Of a stretch of 64,000 nucleotides of DNA, positions 12,001 to 21,576 are shown piece after piece. The stretch lies in NCBI RefSeq assembly GCF_032362555.1, contig NC_083506.1, positions 9,223,501 to 9,287,500 of the forward strand, written 5' to 3'. Numbering within the stretch: position 1 is the stretch's first letter; every line of letters begins with the position of its first letter. This DNA comes from Amyelois transitella. Lineage: Eukaryota > Arthropoda > Insecta > Lepidoptera > Pyralidae. The position numbers and the translations under genes were made by a program. Below the pieces are notes generated by a model. It saw only the letters and a list, made by a program, of their open reading frames with translations, was not told the origin of the DNA and made no database searches.

Positions 12001-12006
12001 GCTTAG
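83..12006 (+). CDS. WDHD1: WDHD1 / And-1 / Ctf4 replisome scaffold protein (5' partial, spliced)
   Basis: Trimeric hub that couples the CMG helicase to DNA polymerase alpha-primase in nuclear replication. Exons, all phase-consistent: 83-146, 282-397, 807-975, 3175-3306, 3747-3951, 4214-4396, 4581-4743, 7821-7944, 8251-8459, 8734-8832, 8985-9107, 10430-10747, 11010-11153, 11743-12006, ending in TAG. The first four encode WD-repeat segments (for example CQFSPCGEYLAG and AMAWNPKG). An acidic linker follows (DELIQADDSDDDN), then the central SepB-type beta-propeller, a helical region (LELMELLKDDRLLPLAAKYA), and a C-terminal HMG-like stretch (FVIWFDRNKKALEQESPDL) closing with KLSAFAF, a C-terminal signature that I recall from animal WDHD1. 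The N-terminal exons lie left of the window. The intron after 975 uses a GC donor, and the donor at 4744 sits in a tandem array. A polyadenylation signal lies at 12096. Identity is confident; individual exon edges are predictions. Confidence 0.93.
398..806 (+). other. WDHD1 intron with a decayed SINE-A tail
   Basis: AT-rich intron. Positions about 655-740 resemble the SINE-A segment around the phrases CCTTAGT, ACATCCATG and GGTTCTATTCT seen in the better copies at 20599 and 41346, heavily diverged. Nothing else is recognisable. Confidence 0.5.
976..3174 (+). other. Long WDHD1 intron with GC donor; unclassified retroelement-like insert
   Basis: The intron starts GCAAGT at 976 and ends at the acceptor before 3175. 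Its middle (about 1370-2445) is richer in GC than the flanks and contains a short open frame at 2284-2443 (starts MSEQRSADGVEST, 53 codons) ending in a 12-bp inverted repeat, GGTTCCGTAGCC at 2413-2424 and its complement at 2429-2440. A second GC-rich patch lies at about 2690-2810. I recognise no protein family here. A truncated mobile element or a promoter-like insertion is the likeliest reading. Confidence 0.4.
2413..2440. repeat. 12-bp inverted repeat, 4-nt loop
   Basis: GGTTCCGTAGCC at 2413-2424 pairs perfectly with GGCTACGGAACC at 2429-2440 across ATTT. It lies at the end of the small open frame in the WDHD1 intron. Confidence 0.85.
3307..3746 (+). other. WDHD1 intron with SINE-A fragment
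   Basis: Positions about 3395-3480 contain CATATCTTTCCCAAAGATG and GGCGACTAAGGGATAGGC, matching the SINE-A copy at 42262-42518 in the same orientation. The remainder is AT-rich with no recognisable content. Confidence 0.6.
4684..7704 (+). repeat. Exon/splice-donor-derived 81-bp minisatellite array, about 37 copies
   Basis: The unit is the last 60 nt of the WDHD1 exon that ends at 4743, followed by the donor (GTAGCT or GTATCT), a CT dinucleotide run and TAGC. I count about 37 copies by the conserved CAGCGACAG junction, at 4743, 4824, 4903, 4982, 5063 and so on to 7672. Unit spacing is 79, 81, 83 or 85 bp, the difference lying in CT-run length and in donors GTATCT versus GTAGCT. One copy, ending at 5773, has lost about 25 bp between short ACGCCGC repeats. 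The array ends in a partial unit near 7704. The first copy is coding; the rest should lie in the intron 4744-7820. The long minus-strand open frames over the array are periodic by-products of the repeat. Confidence 0.97.
7945..8250 (+). other. WDHD1 intron with SINE-like remnant
   Basis: Positions about 8065-8160 contain a GC-richer stretch (GAAACCTGACTTATCCCCTCC, then GACCTCTGGG) that resembles the tails of the tRNA-derived repeats at 32250 and 39545. Similarity is weak and judged by eye. Confidence 0.3.
9127..9860 (-). mobile_element. 5'-truncated RTE-type LINE, 3' end of the pol ORF
   Basis: On the minus strand an open frame at 9844-9146 (232 codons) encodes the region downstream of the reverse transcriptase core: FVYLGSKFTSDGKCD, then VPTLMYGSESW, then MLRWFGHVERM and a terminal [12 protein letters not shown]. 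These are hallmark blocks of the RTE/BovB-like pol C-terminus. The catalytic RT motif and the endonuclease are missing, so this is a 5'-truncated, dead copy. It ends next to a TACATACATA run at about 9127-9140, consistent with a 3' microsatellite-like tail. It lies antisense in the WDHD1 intron 9108-10429. Shorter 3' ends of the same family occur at 12578-12775 and 44615-44725. Confidence 0.85.
9861..10429 (+). other. Remainder of the WDHD1 intron
   Basis: AT-rich sequence, with a GC-richer short stretch at about 9890-9935. No gene, RNA or mobile element recognised. Confidence 0.5.
10935..10988. repeat. Snapback inverted repeat in a WDHD1 intron
   Basis: A 23-nt arm at 10935-10957 (begins AAGGTTTATGTGATAGC) is nearly perfectly complementary to 10966-10988, with an 8-nt loop. 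It ends about 20 nt before the acceptor of the exon at 11010, so it may cover the branch-point region. Confidence 0.85.
11196..11475 (+). repeat. Dispersed repeat SINE-B, copy 1
   Basis: This stretch (markers GACGTCACATCACTTAAAT and ACACTGCAGCATTTTC) recurs inverted at about 22370-22630 and in diverged form at about 37340-37570. It ends in AATAAATAAAG, like an A-rich SINE tail. It lies in the WDHD1 intron 11154-11742. The rest of that intron is AT-rich with nothing recognised. Confidence 0.7.
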
Positions 12007-12437
12007 TTAAGACTGACTACTAATAAATGAAATTGTTGTTTTAAATCATAGTTTTGAATGTAAGGTGTGTTTATGACTGTACATAGGTAAGGTTTAATAA
12101 ACTTTTTTTAATAGATTTGTTTTATATTTATTTAAAAATATTATAAAAAATAGTAAATTTTTCTCATCAATAGAAGTAACAATTATATAAAATAAATTCA
12201 TGTGGATAGTTTACGTGATACAATAGCAAATTATTGGCCATTTAATAGACCCAAAACTTTAAATCTTATTTTCAATTGCGCAGGCGATTTTATTTTTTTC
12301 ACAGACAGGTTGGATTTGGAGTAATTCTTTGTTTTGATGTCTATCACACCTACTCCCAGACAGCTTATGGTTAGTTCGTTGCATTTCACCTCAATTTTTT
12401 GACTCTTGGTCTTGCCTATCGAAAGGAGGACATAACA
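12007..12437. other. Convergent intergenic region WDHD1 / ENOSF1
   Basis: The two genes end tail to tail 431 bp apart. AATAAA at 12096-12101 probably serves WDHD1. TTTATT at 12289-12294 (AATAAA on the minus strand) could serve ENOSF1. No other feature seen. Confidence 0.6.
12096..12101 (+). promoter_or_regulatory. Polyadenylation signal for WDHD1
   Basis: AATAAA 90 nt after the WDHD1 stop codon, followed by a T-rich stretch. Confidence 0.6.
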
Positions 12438-15400
12438 CTAAGCATTGACAAGTTCAGCTTCATCAGGCCGCGGGAAGATGCCCTCTCTAAACATCCTCTG
12501 CCACTCACTGCCGTTCGGATAAGAGTACTTTTCTACCGTCTCTGGGAAGAACTGCGTGCTGTAGCCAGGATTCTGAAATATGTTAAAAGAAGATTTGAGA
12601 TAGTCAAAGGACGTCCTAGCAAAGGGTCAGGTCAAGAGTACCCGAAACCGCCGAGCTTGCATGAAGAGTTATGAATGTGGATGAAGCGAAGGAAGTATGC
12701 AGAGATCGTGGCAAGTGGAAAGATGTAGTCTCTGCCTACCCCTCCGGGAAAGAGGCGTGATTTTATGTATGTATATATGTAAAATTTGAGATGACTTAGG
12801 CGTGATCATATTGTACTTCTGTGTATGAATTTCAATCACTTTATGCCGAGTGGTCTCCTCTCTTTCTGTCTTCCGGTGGAGTTGCCAGCCGTAATAATCT
12901 TACGTCAGATGTTAATTATTAGGGTTAGGATATTACCATAAATTTGAAACCCAAGTTTTTGGCTTTATATGCCATGTATACATATTTTTTTTTACAATTG
13001 TTGTTTGAATGAACGAATTTCCTAACCTTAGGCGCCAAATATCTCGCATTCTCCACGACACATGGGTCGTAGAAGTGTTCGTGTTGTTGGTCCACGTACT
13101 CGATGAGGCGGCCGTCGATGGTCCCGGACAGACTCGCGTAGTCCCAGAATTGCAGGTGGTTCACCATCTCACAGAGACCTACCCCGCCGGCGTGCGGGCA
13201 TACTTTCACTGAAATTAAGAGGTATCTGTAACGTGATTCTTTGTTTTTATCAATCCCCGATGGAAAAAGAGGGATGACACCCCTCTTTTTCCATCGGTTG
13301 TATTTCAGAGCTGCACAAGCCGAAAACTGTTTTAAGAACCAGACCTTTAAGTCTACCAAAATATGAATAATCTATACTAATATTATAAAGCTGAAGAGTT
13401 TGTTTTGTTTGTTTATTTGTTTGTTTGTTTAAACGCGCTAATCTCAGAAACTACTGAACCGATTTGAATAATTCTTTCACTGTTAGATAGTCTATTTATC
13501 GAGGAAGGCTATAGGCTACATTTAATCCCGGATTTCCTACGGGAAACGTCAACAATGCAGGTGAAAGTTGAATGAGTCGGCCATCTGCGAGCTTTCCACG
13601 CGAACGCTGCGCAAACCAACAAACATATAGTAAAACAATGTACTAAAGACGTGAAGTACTCATTTTTTGCCACAAAAAAGTCCGCGAGAGCATATATTTA
13701 TCTCTTAAGGTTTACTTACAATAACCACTTTTATGTTCATTTTTTAAGATTATTTTTTCATTATAAACATGAGTTATTTTGAAACCAATTTTCTTTAATT
13801 CAGTATTAATCCTTATCCAAATAAATATGTTTATTACTTTCGGCTTTTCATGTAGACTAAAATTGCCATTTACAGTATATAAATCAGACGAATAGGTTTT
13901 GAGATATAGTCGTTATAAGCAATTTGCAGCGAAACATTTAATACGGCGAACCAGCGTTCTTTCTAATACGCGTGACCGCCTGACCTTTTATTTATTAAAA
14001 TCGGACCAGTAGTTTTGGAGATATATGCTAACATTGGTTTGCACAAACAAACGCACAACCTCTCACCCTAAACGCATATATACGGTCTCCGTTCGGTCGC
14101 GGGTAATGATGTGGGCCAAGTCGTCGCCAAGTCGCATAATAATTAGCAGCTATAATTGATAAAGACGAGGAGGATGTTTGCAAAACTAAATATGATGCCC
14201 AAAATAACTATTCCACGCGGACGAAGTCGCGGGCACAGCTAGTACTTGATATTTACCTACTTAGATTTTTATAATCTGTCGTTATTTTGTTGAACCAAAC
14301 ACGAAGTAACAAATCACCCAACCACGTACCAACCAACCAGCCAACTAAATATTTGAGCGCTGCCTAAACAACAATGCCGCCGTACCTTTCAGCTTCTCAG
14401 CCATGAGGTAGACCGAGAGGATCTCGTTGATGCCTCCGATGCGAGCGGAGTCTATCTGACAGTACTGCATGCCTCCACTCTGGAGGAACTGCTTGAACAT
14501 GACGCGGTTGGCGCACATCTCGCCGGTCGCCACGCCGATGCCCAACGGCCTAAAATTATGAACAACCTTAATGGAGGAACTAATGCAGTTATATAATTCT
14601 GAAAATAAAAATGTCATAACAATTTTTAGGTTCCCTTTTTTCTGTCTGATTGCATAGAAATAAGAATAGCATTTGCAATAAAAAGAGAGGATCGATAGAA
14701 TCCAATTTTATTCATTCTAAAACAAAATTTATATTTAGGAGTTTGCCTTCCAGATGTATCTCTGTACCGTAACCAATGCCCAACACCGCCGTTTCTTATA
14801 AATAAAATCAGGCGTTGAGTTGAGAGTGAGATTAAGAAATTAGTTCTAAACCACAAAACTTTTGTACCTGAGTCTTATGCAAATAACACTTACCGAAGGG
14901 CTTTGGAGATGGTCGCGTGACCGAGCACGTCGTCAGGCGAAGTGGGCTCCTCGATCCACAGAGGCTTCAAGTGCGCAAGTTTCTTCATCCATTCAATAGC
15001 TTCACCCACACTCCATGCTTGGTTGGCGTCCACCATCTATGAACAAATAAATTTGTTCTTCGCTTATTCTTCTTTCTATTTGTAAATAAAAAAAATGTTT
15101 CATTTATAAACTCAAAGATAACACATCTATGGGGCTTAGGTACGAGTATATTGCCTTTGCATGCGGTTTCGCCAGCATGAATGTCTATTACGTAAAAATA
15201 ATTCAGTCCATTTTGATTTTAAGTGAATGAATTTTTGAAATTGGTTGGATAATTCCTATTAGTGTAAATGAAATTTCTCACCAAAATTTTGTCGTTCCCT
15301 ATGTGCTTGCGCACGGCAGTACATCTTCTGAGGTCATCAGCAAGGTTAAGGCCAACCTTGACCTTGAAATTCGTAAAGCCGAGCTTCAAATACTTTTCAC

Positions 15401-17550
15401 ACAGTTCTTTTACCAACTCATCGCTGTATCCCATCCAACCTGAAAAGGGTAAAATAATTATTAGAATTCATACCGATTGCGGGTGACGAATGTTTAGTTT
15501 AGTTAGTATGTAGTGTGTGTGTATATATAGAATACTGTGAACGAATATATTGGTGATGCATTTTTTTAATCCTTTTGGTCTATTTAGTTTCCCTTAGAAG
15601 TTAATACATTTTCGTAGCATGTCTATCGCCATGTTTCAAATATAAGTTTTTACTCAATTTGCTAGGATTTAATTTGCTCAATTAGGGCCCCGCCTTTTAG
15701 AACCTGTGCGGGGTATGCGTTTAAAGGTGACCATTAAACTAAAGGGCGTACGGGTGGCGATTAAAGCACCAGCGTAGTCTGCCGCCATTTTAGTTCAACT
15801 TATATACCTACATGATATTTAAGTCAATTAGCTGCCTACCAACTTGTGTCGTATATGCTGGGTATCCATTATCGATGAGGTATTTCACTCGCTCTGCTTT
15901 TCCTGATTTTTTTGCCTTGAGCATCTGAATAGCTTCCTCTTTTGTGATGACATCGGTTATGTAACGGAAGTCGATCGAAGACACTAATTCCTAAAATAAA
16001 ATAAATAGTAAATAATAGGGATTCAATTTCATATAAAGTATGTGATAGGTAGTGTTACTCAAAAATATTCTAGTTTTTTGTTTCCCAGACAAACCATGAA
16101 CAACAAACAAACAACGTACAACAAAGTAACCGTTTATTGATTTCGCCTAAATACTTTGTGTGGTTCAGAACCGTTGTCATTAGGTAAGTTTTATATATTT
16201 TTTAAACAGATAAGACTTATACAGTCGGTACATTATTATCAATACCCGCGTTGTTTTCTCATGTCATAGGTACTTATTACTTAATAGCGATAACGATTTT
16301 AACTCTGCATACTTGTAGAAATATGTTCTAAACAGCGGATCACTTAATTTCATGATGTGAAAGGCCGTATATAATACAGTCTTCGATCAAGTATAAAAAA
16401 CAATATAGTTAAGATTTTTAACAGCTCTCATGATATGAACCATACAGGAACTAACGCCAACCAAAACCAAACAGATTCATAAAAGTCGAAGGACTTTGTA
16501 ATTGTGATTTAATCCTTCAAGAACTTGTATTTAAATTTCAGCTTCATGTTATTGCCTTCAAAGGCACAAAAGAAATACTAAGTCATAAGTAAATGAACAA
16601 GGAAATTTAATAAAATTCACTAAAGAAAATAAAACCGTTTTACCTCTGGCTCCATGTCCACGAGCAGTCTCCATAATGGTTTATTCTCGAGTCTTGCCCA
16701 AAGGTCCCATAGCGAGTTCAGAATGGCAGCTGCTGCTAGGTGGGCCACTCCTTTCTCAGGCCCAATCTGTGTCAAGCAAAGTTACATAGAAAAGTAGTGT
16801 ACAAAAATCTAAACAGGTATAAATAGGAGACTTTGTCTCTCTCTCTCACTCAATTTTTTTTCTACCACCAAAAAGTCAGAATTACACCTTGAATTATCCA
16901 CTCCTAACAAACTTAGCATTTCCGAAAGCACTATAAGATCTTCCAGTAACACTTCTGCGGTTTGAAGTAGATACGAAAAATGTGACTTAGTTATTATTGG
17001 CAACTCTTGTTATTTACCATATGACCGATAAACTTACCCATCTCATCTGTGAATCGTTGGTGATAGCACGCCAGAACCCAGCGAAGTCAGAAAAGATATC
17101 TGCGGCATTCTTTCCGACTATGAATCTCTTCATTGCGCGTACGCAGAGCACCACGATCTCCGTGCCGCGGCCGCAGGTGAAGGTCAGCCCGAACCCTTGT
17201 TTCCCATTTTCAGTGGTTGTAGTCACGTATGCGCATGAGTAATTGGGGTCTGTATGCTTGGAAAATGGCAAAAGTAACAGATAAGGTCGGTATCAAATCT
17301 TCGATTGATGAAACCGAAAACATATTATGGAAAAATACTTTGTAGGTTGACCTCTATTTTAGGTCTACTAGGTCAGAGTGAAGGTATATCAACAATTTAA
17401 GAAAGTACCATATCATTCAAAATATAATCACATAAAATTTGCCGTACTTACCAAGGCATCAGATCCGTGACCCCCAAGGGATGTGGGGAATCTCACGTCT
17501 TTAACGTCTAATGAGACGATTTTAAGACCATTTCTATTAGGCAGCGGCAT
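12438..17550 (-). CDS. ENOSF1: ENOSF1, mitochondrial-type enolase superfamily protein (L-fuconate dehydratase family)
   Basis: Enolase-superfamily dehydratase; characterised relatives remove water from L-fuconate. Nine exons (minus strand): 17550-17452, 17256-17038, 16766-16644, 15990-15840, 15439-15282, 15036-14894, 14549-14386, 13208-13027, 12572-12438. They join in frame to 457 residues, close to the family length. Visible catalytic features: the FKVKVG base motif (K223/K225), metal ligands D253 (MVDANQAW), E279 ([10 protein letters not shown]) and E308 (ATGEM), and H358 in CPHAGGVG. The start [10 protein letters not shown] is followed by [15 protein letters not shown], the conserved N-terminus. 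All key residues are present, so the enzyme should be active. Introns hold a Helitron (13371-14242) and an RTE fragment (12578-12775). It is convergent with WDHD1. Despite the common name, no obvious mitochondrial presequence is seen. Confidence 0.95.
12578..12775 (+). mobile_element. RTE-type LINE 3'-end fragment
   Basis: Plus-strand remnant with a stop inside. It encodes [14 protein letters not shown], then [16 protein letters not shown] and [11 protein letters not shown], matching the last part of the pol frame at 9146-9844. It ends in ATTTTATGTATGTATATATG, the same tail type. It lies in the last ENOSF1 intron, antisense to the gene, directly beside the last exon's acceptor. Confidence 0.8.
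13257..13297. repeat. Perfect 17-bp snapback inverted repeat in an ENOSF1 intron
   Basis: CCGATGGAAAAAGAGGG at 13257-13273 is perfectly complementary to 13281-13297, with a 7-nt loop. It sits 49 bp upstream (in gene orientation) of the exon ending at 13208. Confidence 0.9.
13371..14242 (+). mobile_element. Helitron-like element, non-autonomous
   Basis: Starts TCTATACTAATATTATAAAG and ends with a GC-rich hairpin (GCGGACGAAGTCGCGG) followed by CAGCTAG. The flanks are A (13370) and T (14243), the classic A^T Helitron target without duplication. No Rep/helicase frame fits in 872 bp, so it is non-autonomous. Diverged copies lie at 30354-30566 and, inverted, at 31871-32145. It occupies most of ENOSF1 intron 13209-14385. 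Confidence 0.8.
14550..14893 (-). other. ENOSF1 intron
   Basis: 344-bp AT-rich intron. Nothing recognised beyond its splice sites. Confidence 0.6.
15440..15839 (-). other. ENOSF1 intron
   Basis: 400-bp intron. Positions about 15686-15785 are GC-richer (GGGCCCCGCC, then GTGCGGGG, then TGACCATTAAAC) and look like an old repeat, but no family is recognised. Confidence 0.4.
15991..16643 (-). other. ENOSF1 intron
   Basis: 653-bp AT-rich intron with no recognised gene, RNA or mobile element. Confidence 0.5.
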
Positions 17551-17686
17551 TGTGTCAGCACGACGAACTCAACATACGAACTAACTTTGATACGACAAGT
17601 TATGTGAATAACGAATATATAGGAGATAACGCGATCAACACAAGATTCGAAGCAATAAATGTATTTATCATTTTATTGTTTACTTG

Positions 17687-17737
17687 TTTTAATTAAGACA
17701 TGCTATTGGATGTTCCAACAGCATGTCTTAATTAAAA
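17687..17737. repeat. 24-bp snapback hairpin, 3-nt loop
   Basis: The arm at 17687-17710 (TTTTAATTAAGACATGC...) pairs with 17714-17737 with a single mismatch (tolerated as G-U in RNA) across TGT. It lies 137 bp upstream of the ENOSF1 start codon. Confidence 0.9.
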
Positions 17738-17784
17738 GCAACACATACTCGTATGTAGCATTAGATTGTGTAAGTTATGATATA

Positions 17785-17903
17785 CATACCTACATACATT
17801 AATAATCACTTCTTAATACGAGGTAGACAGGGCCAACAGCCAACAGTATGGGCCGTTGGCCTTGTCTACCCCGTTAAGACGAGATTATATGTATGTAGGT
17901 ATG
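17785..17903. repeat. Inverted pair of SINE-A ends (119-bp imperfect palindrome)
   Basis: CATACCTACATACAT at the left mirrors ATGTATGTAGGTATG at the right. Inside, GAGGTAGACAGGGCCAACAG mirrors GTTGGCCTTGTCTACCCC. Both halves are the tail-proximal end of SINE-A, joined head to head. Confidence 0.8.
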
Positions 17904-19646
17904 AATATTTATATACAACATTCATTGGCATATACAAGAATAAAGCATTATCCTAATTCATTATTAGGGTAAAACCCGGGCAATGTGTGCGAAAACAACT
18001 TTGATCCACTACATAGTTGATTCGATATACTTAATGGGTCTTTAGAATAAAGGTGATATTCGAAACAATAACACTGCACCTAACATAACATTACAATGGC
18101 CATGAAAATTTTATTCATACACATATTAAGTCTTGTTAGTGTGTTGTTAATAATACACTATTGTGTACACTATTTTTTTACAATTTATAAATCGTTTTCC
18201 AAAACTACATTGTGTGAAAAGTATTTCTAAACGCCTATACGTAGTAGGGCAGGTAGATGCATGACATACATTAATATTATTTTCAGATAATTGAGAATAA
18301 TGAAGCACTTAGTTCTAAGAATGCTTACTTTTATAATTAAAATGTCCAAAAATTAGTACAAAATAATTTATTGAAATAAGAACTGTCAAATATTGAAACA
18401 ATTAAAATTCATTACTAATTGCAACCGTGATATAAATTTATATAATGACTAGAATATATGTACATATAATAATAAATTAATTTGTTAACAATGTTTTGAA
18501 TAATTGTGATGTTTTAATCTTGGTAAATATGATGTTGCAATATCAGTCGTTATAATGACTAAAGTAGTGATTTTTAATAAAAATTGCATAAAAGTAATTT
18601 CTTAAACCTAACAAAATATCTTATAATTAGGTATTGTCGTATATTTTAACCATAATACATAGGTATAATCATCAAAACTTAATATATATCTTGGACCAAA
18701 TATAATATGAATAATATATATAGTAACTGGTCATTAAAAACAGTACAATACTATCACTTTTATAAGTCGCATCGGTAATATTCCTTTACACCTTATTACA
18801 AGTACCTACATTAAAGTTAGCTTAAAAACCAAAAACAAAATTTCTCCTGCTATCTCATGATAGCAGACAGTTCAGTTTGCTCGTTCAAATGGCGTGCTCT
18901 GATAGGCTCAATATTTTCTTGCTATACAAAAATTTTCCTTTTGCGCAGGTACATCAGGGTTACTTATAAAAGTGGTCATATAACATAATATAAGGCATAA
19001 CAAACCGCGTAAAAACCGCTTAATCTTGAGTACCGCTTTCATGTAATGAGCGAATAGCTAAGGATGCAAAGAGAAAAAACTGTGATCGTTAAATTCGCTA
19101 TTTTAAATATACACAATGCAATTTTTATCCTTAAAAGGCACATCTCAATCAAAAGTTGAAACTAACTCTCAAAAAGAAAAGTAACATTGCGGAACGAATA
19201 TTAGTTTAGCTATACACTTTACACAATGTGTTTTTAATTATAAATAAAGTTTATCTTAAAACTAATTTAAAAATTTCAATACAAAAGGAATGTACTTTTA
19301 TGTTGTAACAAATAATTCATCTCTCCAATTTTTTTTTAAGAAATTGTATATAAAATGGAATAATAATAATGGAGCAATGCTTTTTGTAAATAAATGCTAT
19401 TATCTTTTTTTTTTGCCATATTAACTGCTCCAATGTAAATATATTTTTAAGGTACTTTTAGCTTTTTATCACAAAAATCCATACTAATATAATAACATTG
19501 TATTTTTGTTTGTAACGAAAAAAAAAACAAAAACTATTTTGTCGAAATTTGGACACAGAGATAAAAAAAAACCATTAAGAAGTAACATAGGCTACTTTTT
19601 TAATGAAATTCCTACGGGAGGGTATCCCCGCACAAGAGTTAGTAGA

Positions 19647-21576
19647 TTATAATTTCTTTTTGTTCCTCTTATAAATAATAGATAGTCCTTTGACCACCTC
19701 CCTTTCACCTTCTTCCCACAGTTTGTTAGCTAGGTAGCCAAGGGAAGGGTCATCAGTATTGCGCTGGTAATCCAAGAGGATCTTGTAGCGTACCTGAAAA
19801 AACAAACAGATTAAAGAACATTATTGACTTGCCAAGTGGAATAAATTTGATATATTTTTTAATAAATCTAAGACTACATATTTTGTATTCATTTGTAATG
19901 TTTGTTTTATCCAACAAGGTTATTGTGGTTATTGAATAAGACAAGAACCTTCTTCACCACTCTTGTTTGTTTTAATAAGAAACATACAATTTTTGATAGT
20001 AGAGCAGAGTTAAAACATTAGATAAATAAAAGAAGTTGATTGTTTTTAATATATTATAGTTATAATAACAGATGTTACTATGTGTGAAATTTTGTTTTCT
20101 TTCTCACCTCAGCTAATCCATTTTTGATTTCATCATGCTCGAAAGTTTCTATTGATCCTTTTGTGTAGCCCAAACTTCTGAAAAAGCTTTTCCATTTTCT
20201 TCCTAAGTTCTTTGCAATGAAATCTAGGTAGTCATGTTCAATCTGAAAAATTTTGATTGTAATTATTTAAATTCACAATGCAAAAATGATGCAACTGATT
20301 AGATTATTATGATATTCATGACCAATAAGAAGTCTTGAACTTATAATGCTCAATCTGTATGATGATTTTAGCATTTTTTTTATTTTCTTTATTGTAAGGA
20401 CTTACAAAATATTGTGCAAAGATCACTTCTGGTTTGGCACAATTGACAGCCCAAGCAGAAACAAATTGTTTCACTAAACTATTACTTTATTTATGAATGA
20501 TCACTAGCACAGCATTGACTGTGTGTTCTTACTTAAGACCAAGAATAACATCAAGAGGAAGTCCTCTTGATGTTAGTCTTGGTCTTAAAAATATACATAC
20601 ACATACACACACACACGGTCACGTCTATATCCCTTGCGGGGTAGACAGAGCCACCAGTCTTGAAAAGACTGAATGGCCACGTTCAGCTATTCGGCCCAAT
20701 AATAAAATTGAGATTCAAATAGTAACAGGTTGCTAGCCCATCGCCTAAAATAGAATCCCAAGTTTGTAAGCCTATCCCTTAGTCGCCTTTTACGACATCC
20801 ATGGGAAAGAGATGGAGTGGTCCTATTCTTTTTTGTATTGGTGCCGGGAACCACACAGCAAAAAAATATACATTTATATTAATAGACTGAAATGAATTAA
20901 GAGTATGTATGTTGTCTATTAAACTAATAATTTTATGACTCACCTCTTCTTTAGCTTCTAATACCAAGACAATGAGATTGTCCTTCTGTATCACTTCATC
21001 ATCCGAGTCAGCATCCACAGTAGCCTTCTTGGAGCCCAGATGATAGACATAATTGTTGCCCCAGTGTGTTCCTTTGCTATTGACTATGGTCACAACATGT
21101 CCCGTTGCTGTAAGTTTTACAAGTATAGGTAAAGTCCTCAATATAGTCTTATCAACAAAACAAACAAAAAATAAACTTTCATTAAAACATGTAATACATC
21201 AGACAAAACAAGTGAAACAATAAAAAACTGAACAGGAAAATTAAATGACAAACAACTAACCTTGAGTATTAACTGTTACTGGCTTATTAGGATCAATATT
21301 TTCACTCTTAGGTTTTGAGCCCATAAAATCTGACTTTTTCTTATTTTTGAAAAATGAACTTTTCACTTTTGGTCCATCTTCTGTATTGCTATCATTATCT
21401 TCTATCAAGATTTCGTCAGGTTCCTGCGAAGCATTGTCAGCCGTGCTATCATTTGAAGGGGGATTTTCTTCAGGCACTTCATTCTCTTCTGTACTTGGAC
21501 GAGGGGGCCTCGGAACAGCATCTGATTTAAGATTTCGACGAATCAAATCCAGGAAACGAGAAGTAACACTTGTCAT
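19647..21576 (-). CDS. imd: IMD-like death-domain adaptor of the immune deficiency pathway
   Basis: Adaptor that links peptidoglycan receptors to FADD/DREDD and the Relish branch in the cytoplasm. Four exons: 21576-21261, 21107-20944, 20242-20108, 19793-19647. They give 253 residues ending LSIIYKRNKKKL. Residues 1-105 are polar and acidic (RPPRPSTEENEVPEENPPS), as expected for the disordered N-terminus. Around residues 108-130, THWGNNYVYHLGS resembles a cryptic RHIM core. Residues about 161-240 form a death domain (DYLDFIAKNLGRKWKSFFRS, then LGYTKGSIE, YLANKLWEEG). Length and domain order fit insect IMD. A clear DREDD cleavage/IAP-binding motif is not evident; ILIED-N near residue 65 is only a candidate. 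An in-frame extension upstream lacks an ATG. FADD is the main alternative, but no death-effector domain is seen. Confidence 0.75.
20533..20588. repeat. 27-bp snapback inverted repeat, 2-nt loop
   Basis: The arm 20533-20559 (TTAAGACCAAGAATAACATC...) pairs with 20562-20588 with one mismatch, across AG. It abuts the target-site duplication of the SINE-A copy at 20599, inside an IMD intron. Confidence 0.9.
20599..20861 (-). mobile_element. SINE-A, near-complete copy with target-site duplication
   Basis: Flanked by AAAAATATACAT at 20587-20598 and 20862-20873. Read on the minus strand it starts near TGTGTGGTTCCCGGCACC and ends in a (TG)n/(TATG)n-type tail, seen as the AC-rich run at 20600-20617. 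It lies in the IMD intron 20243-20943 in the same orientation as the gene. Confidence 0.85.

Larger units (their letters stand above)
17551..19646. other. AT-rich intergenic region between ENOSF1 start and IMD end
   Basis: Both neighbours are on the minus strand, so the right part holds the IMD 3' flank and the left part the ENOSF1 promoter. It contains two hairpin repeats (17687-17737, 17785-17903) and, at about 19480-19640, a decayed repeat with CCATACTAATATAATAACA, AACATAGGCTAC and CTACGGGAG, phrases common to lepidopteran dispersed repeats. The remainder is very AT-rich without open frames of note. Confidence 0.5.

Noticed and set aside
17249-17256. Acceptor CATACAG for ENOSF1 exon 2
   Set aside because: It breaks the frame. 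CCAAG before 17256 gives HTDPNYS in phase with exon 1.
20779-21141. A longer minus-strand ORF continuing past the IMD exon into the SINE
   Set aside because: It reads through the splice donor at 20943 into SINE-A sequence.
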